NCBI GenBank assembly: GCA_937926515.1
Contig: CALAZZ010000030.1
Location: 1-7,225, forward strand
Length of the DNA stretch: 7,225 nucleotides
Reading direction: 5' to 3'
From: an uncultured Bacteroidales bacterium
GTDB lineage: Bacteria > Bacteroidota > Bacteroidia > Bacteroidales > F082
Shown here one piece after another: positions 6,778-7,225 of the stretch. The translations under genes and the position numbers were made by a program. Positions within the stretch are counted from its first letter, which is position 1. Each line of letters begins with the position of its first letter. Below the pieces are notes generated by a model that was not told the origin of the DNA, did not search any database, and saw only the letters and a program-made list of their open reading frames with translations.

Positions 6778-7206
6778 TTGAAAATAACTGAAATACCATT
6801 CCAGGTCATATCCATTGAAAATGATGGTTTTCATCTGCTTACGCAAGGGACAATTAATGGAAAAGCAGCTACTTTCCTAATTGACACAGGAGCATCCAGA
6901 TCCGTTTTTGACGAAAATGCAATAAAAAAATACCTTAACGAAAGTCGATTTGAAGATAATGAAAAGCTATCTACAGGCTTGGGTACCAACACCATGCCCA
7001 CGAAAATCGTTGAAATTGAAGAAATTGGTTTTGGGGAACTGATCATTAACAATTACCTGGCGGTAGCCATCGACCTGGGCCATGTTACTGAATCATACAG
7101 CAAACTTGGCCTTCCCGAAATCAATGGAGTACTGGGCAGTGATATTCTTTACGACTTCAGCTGTGTGATCAATTACAAGAAAAAGAAGTTAAAATTCTAT
7201 TATTAG
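6778..7206 (+). CDS. Small soluble retropepsin-like aspartic protease
   Basis: The 142-residue protein has the single-lobe retroviral-type aspartyl protease plan. FLIDTGASRSVFD (33-45) holds the catalytic Asp36-Thr-Gly. A flap-like middle follows, then GVLGSDIL (117-124), corresponding to the second hydrophobic-hydrophobic-Gly element, and a Lys-rich C-terminal strand. One aspartate per chain implies that it works as a homodimer. There is no signal peptide or membrane segment, so it is probably cytoplasmic. The start is the TTG at 6778: the frame is closed by a stop at 6760-6762, no ATG occurs in frame before the catalytic motif, and the resulting IPFQVISIENDGFHLL opening looks like the normal N-terminus of these proteins in Bacteroidota. 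It follows the LOG gene by 33 bp and probably shares its transcript. The substrate is unknown. Confidence 0.82.
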   Translation: MKITEIPFQVISIENDGFHLLTQGTINGKAATFLIDTGASRSVFDENAIKKYLNESRFEDNEKLSTGLGTNTMPTKIVEIEEIGFGELIINNYLAVAIDLGHVTESYSKLGLPEINGVLGSDILYDFSCVINYKKKKLKFYY

Positions 7207-7225
7207 TATTTATGTTTAAACTCCT

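Noticed and set aside
7207..7225. Start of another gene or terminator at the right edge
   Set aside because: Only 19 bases remain. They include an 8-base palindrome (gtttaaac, 7214-7221) but no reliable start or hairpin.

Overview
The window looks like chromosomal DNA from a member of the phylum Bacteroidota, probably an environmental Bacteroidales-type lineage. This rests on the moderately AT-rich composition, the absence of Shine-Dalgarno sequences with A/T-rich leaders before the start codons, UvrA sequence features that I recall as typical of Bacteroidota, and a small soluble retropepsin-like protease of a kind common there. Genus cannot be read from the sequence. All six intact genes lie on the + strand.

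Layout. Positions 1-314 hold no intact gene. A 51-codon open stretch on the minus strand (127-282) may be the decayed C-terminal end of a transposase. Next come rfbC, a dTDP-4-dehydrorhamnose 3,5-epimerase (315-857), and, 20 bp later, a membrane-anchored MltD-like lytic transglycosylase (878-1846). Both act in cell-envelope biology. After a 104 bp gap comes full-length uvrA (1951-4815), encoding the damage-recognition ATPase of nucleotide excision repair. A 226 bp AT-rich gap with a promoter-like motif follows.

The last block appears to be one transcription unit. A dihydroorotate-dehydrogenase-like flavoprotein that lacks the usual catalytic loop (5042-6037) overlaps by 4 bp (ATGA) a LOG-family nucleotide phosphoribohydrolase-like protein (6034-6744). 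A TTG-initiated retropepsin-like aspartic protease (6778-7206) follows 33 bp later.

Most of the window is ordinary housekeeping sequence. The points most worth a second look are the coupled DHOD-like/LOG pair, whose first member probably does not make orotate; the loss of one zinc-ligand position in UvrA; and the possible transposase fossil. I see no CRISPR array, tRNA, rRNA, intact insertion sequence or convincing intrinsic terminator, and no clear evidence of a wholly new system.
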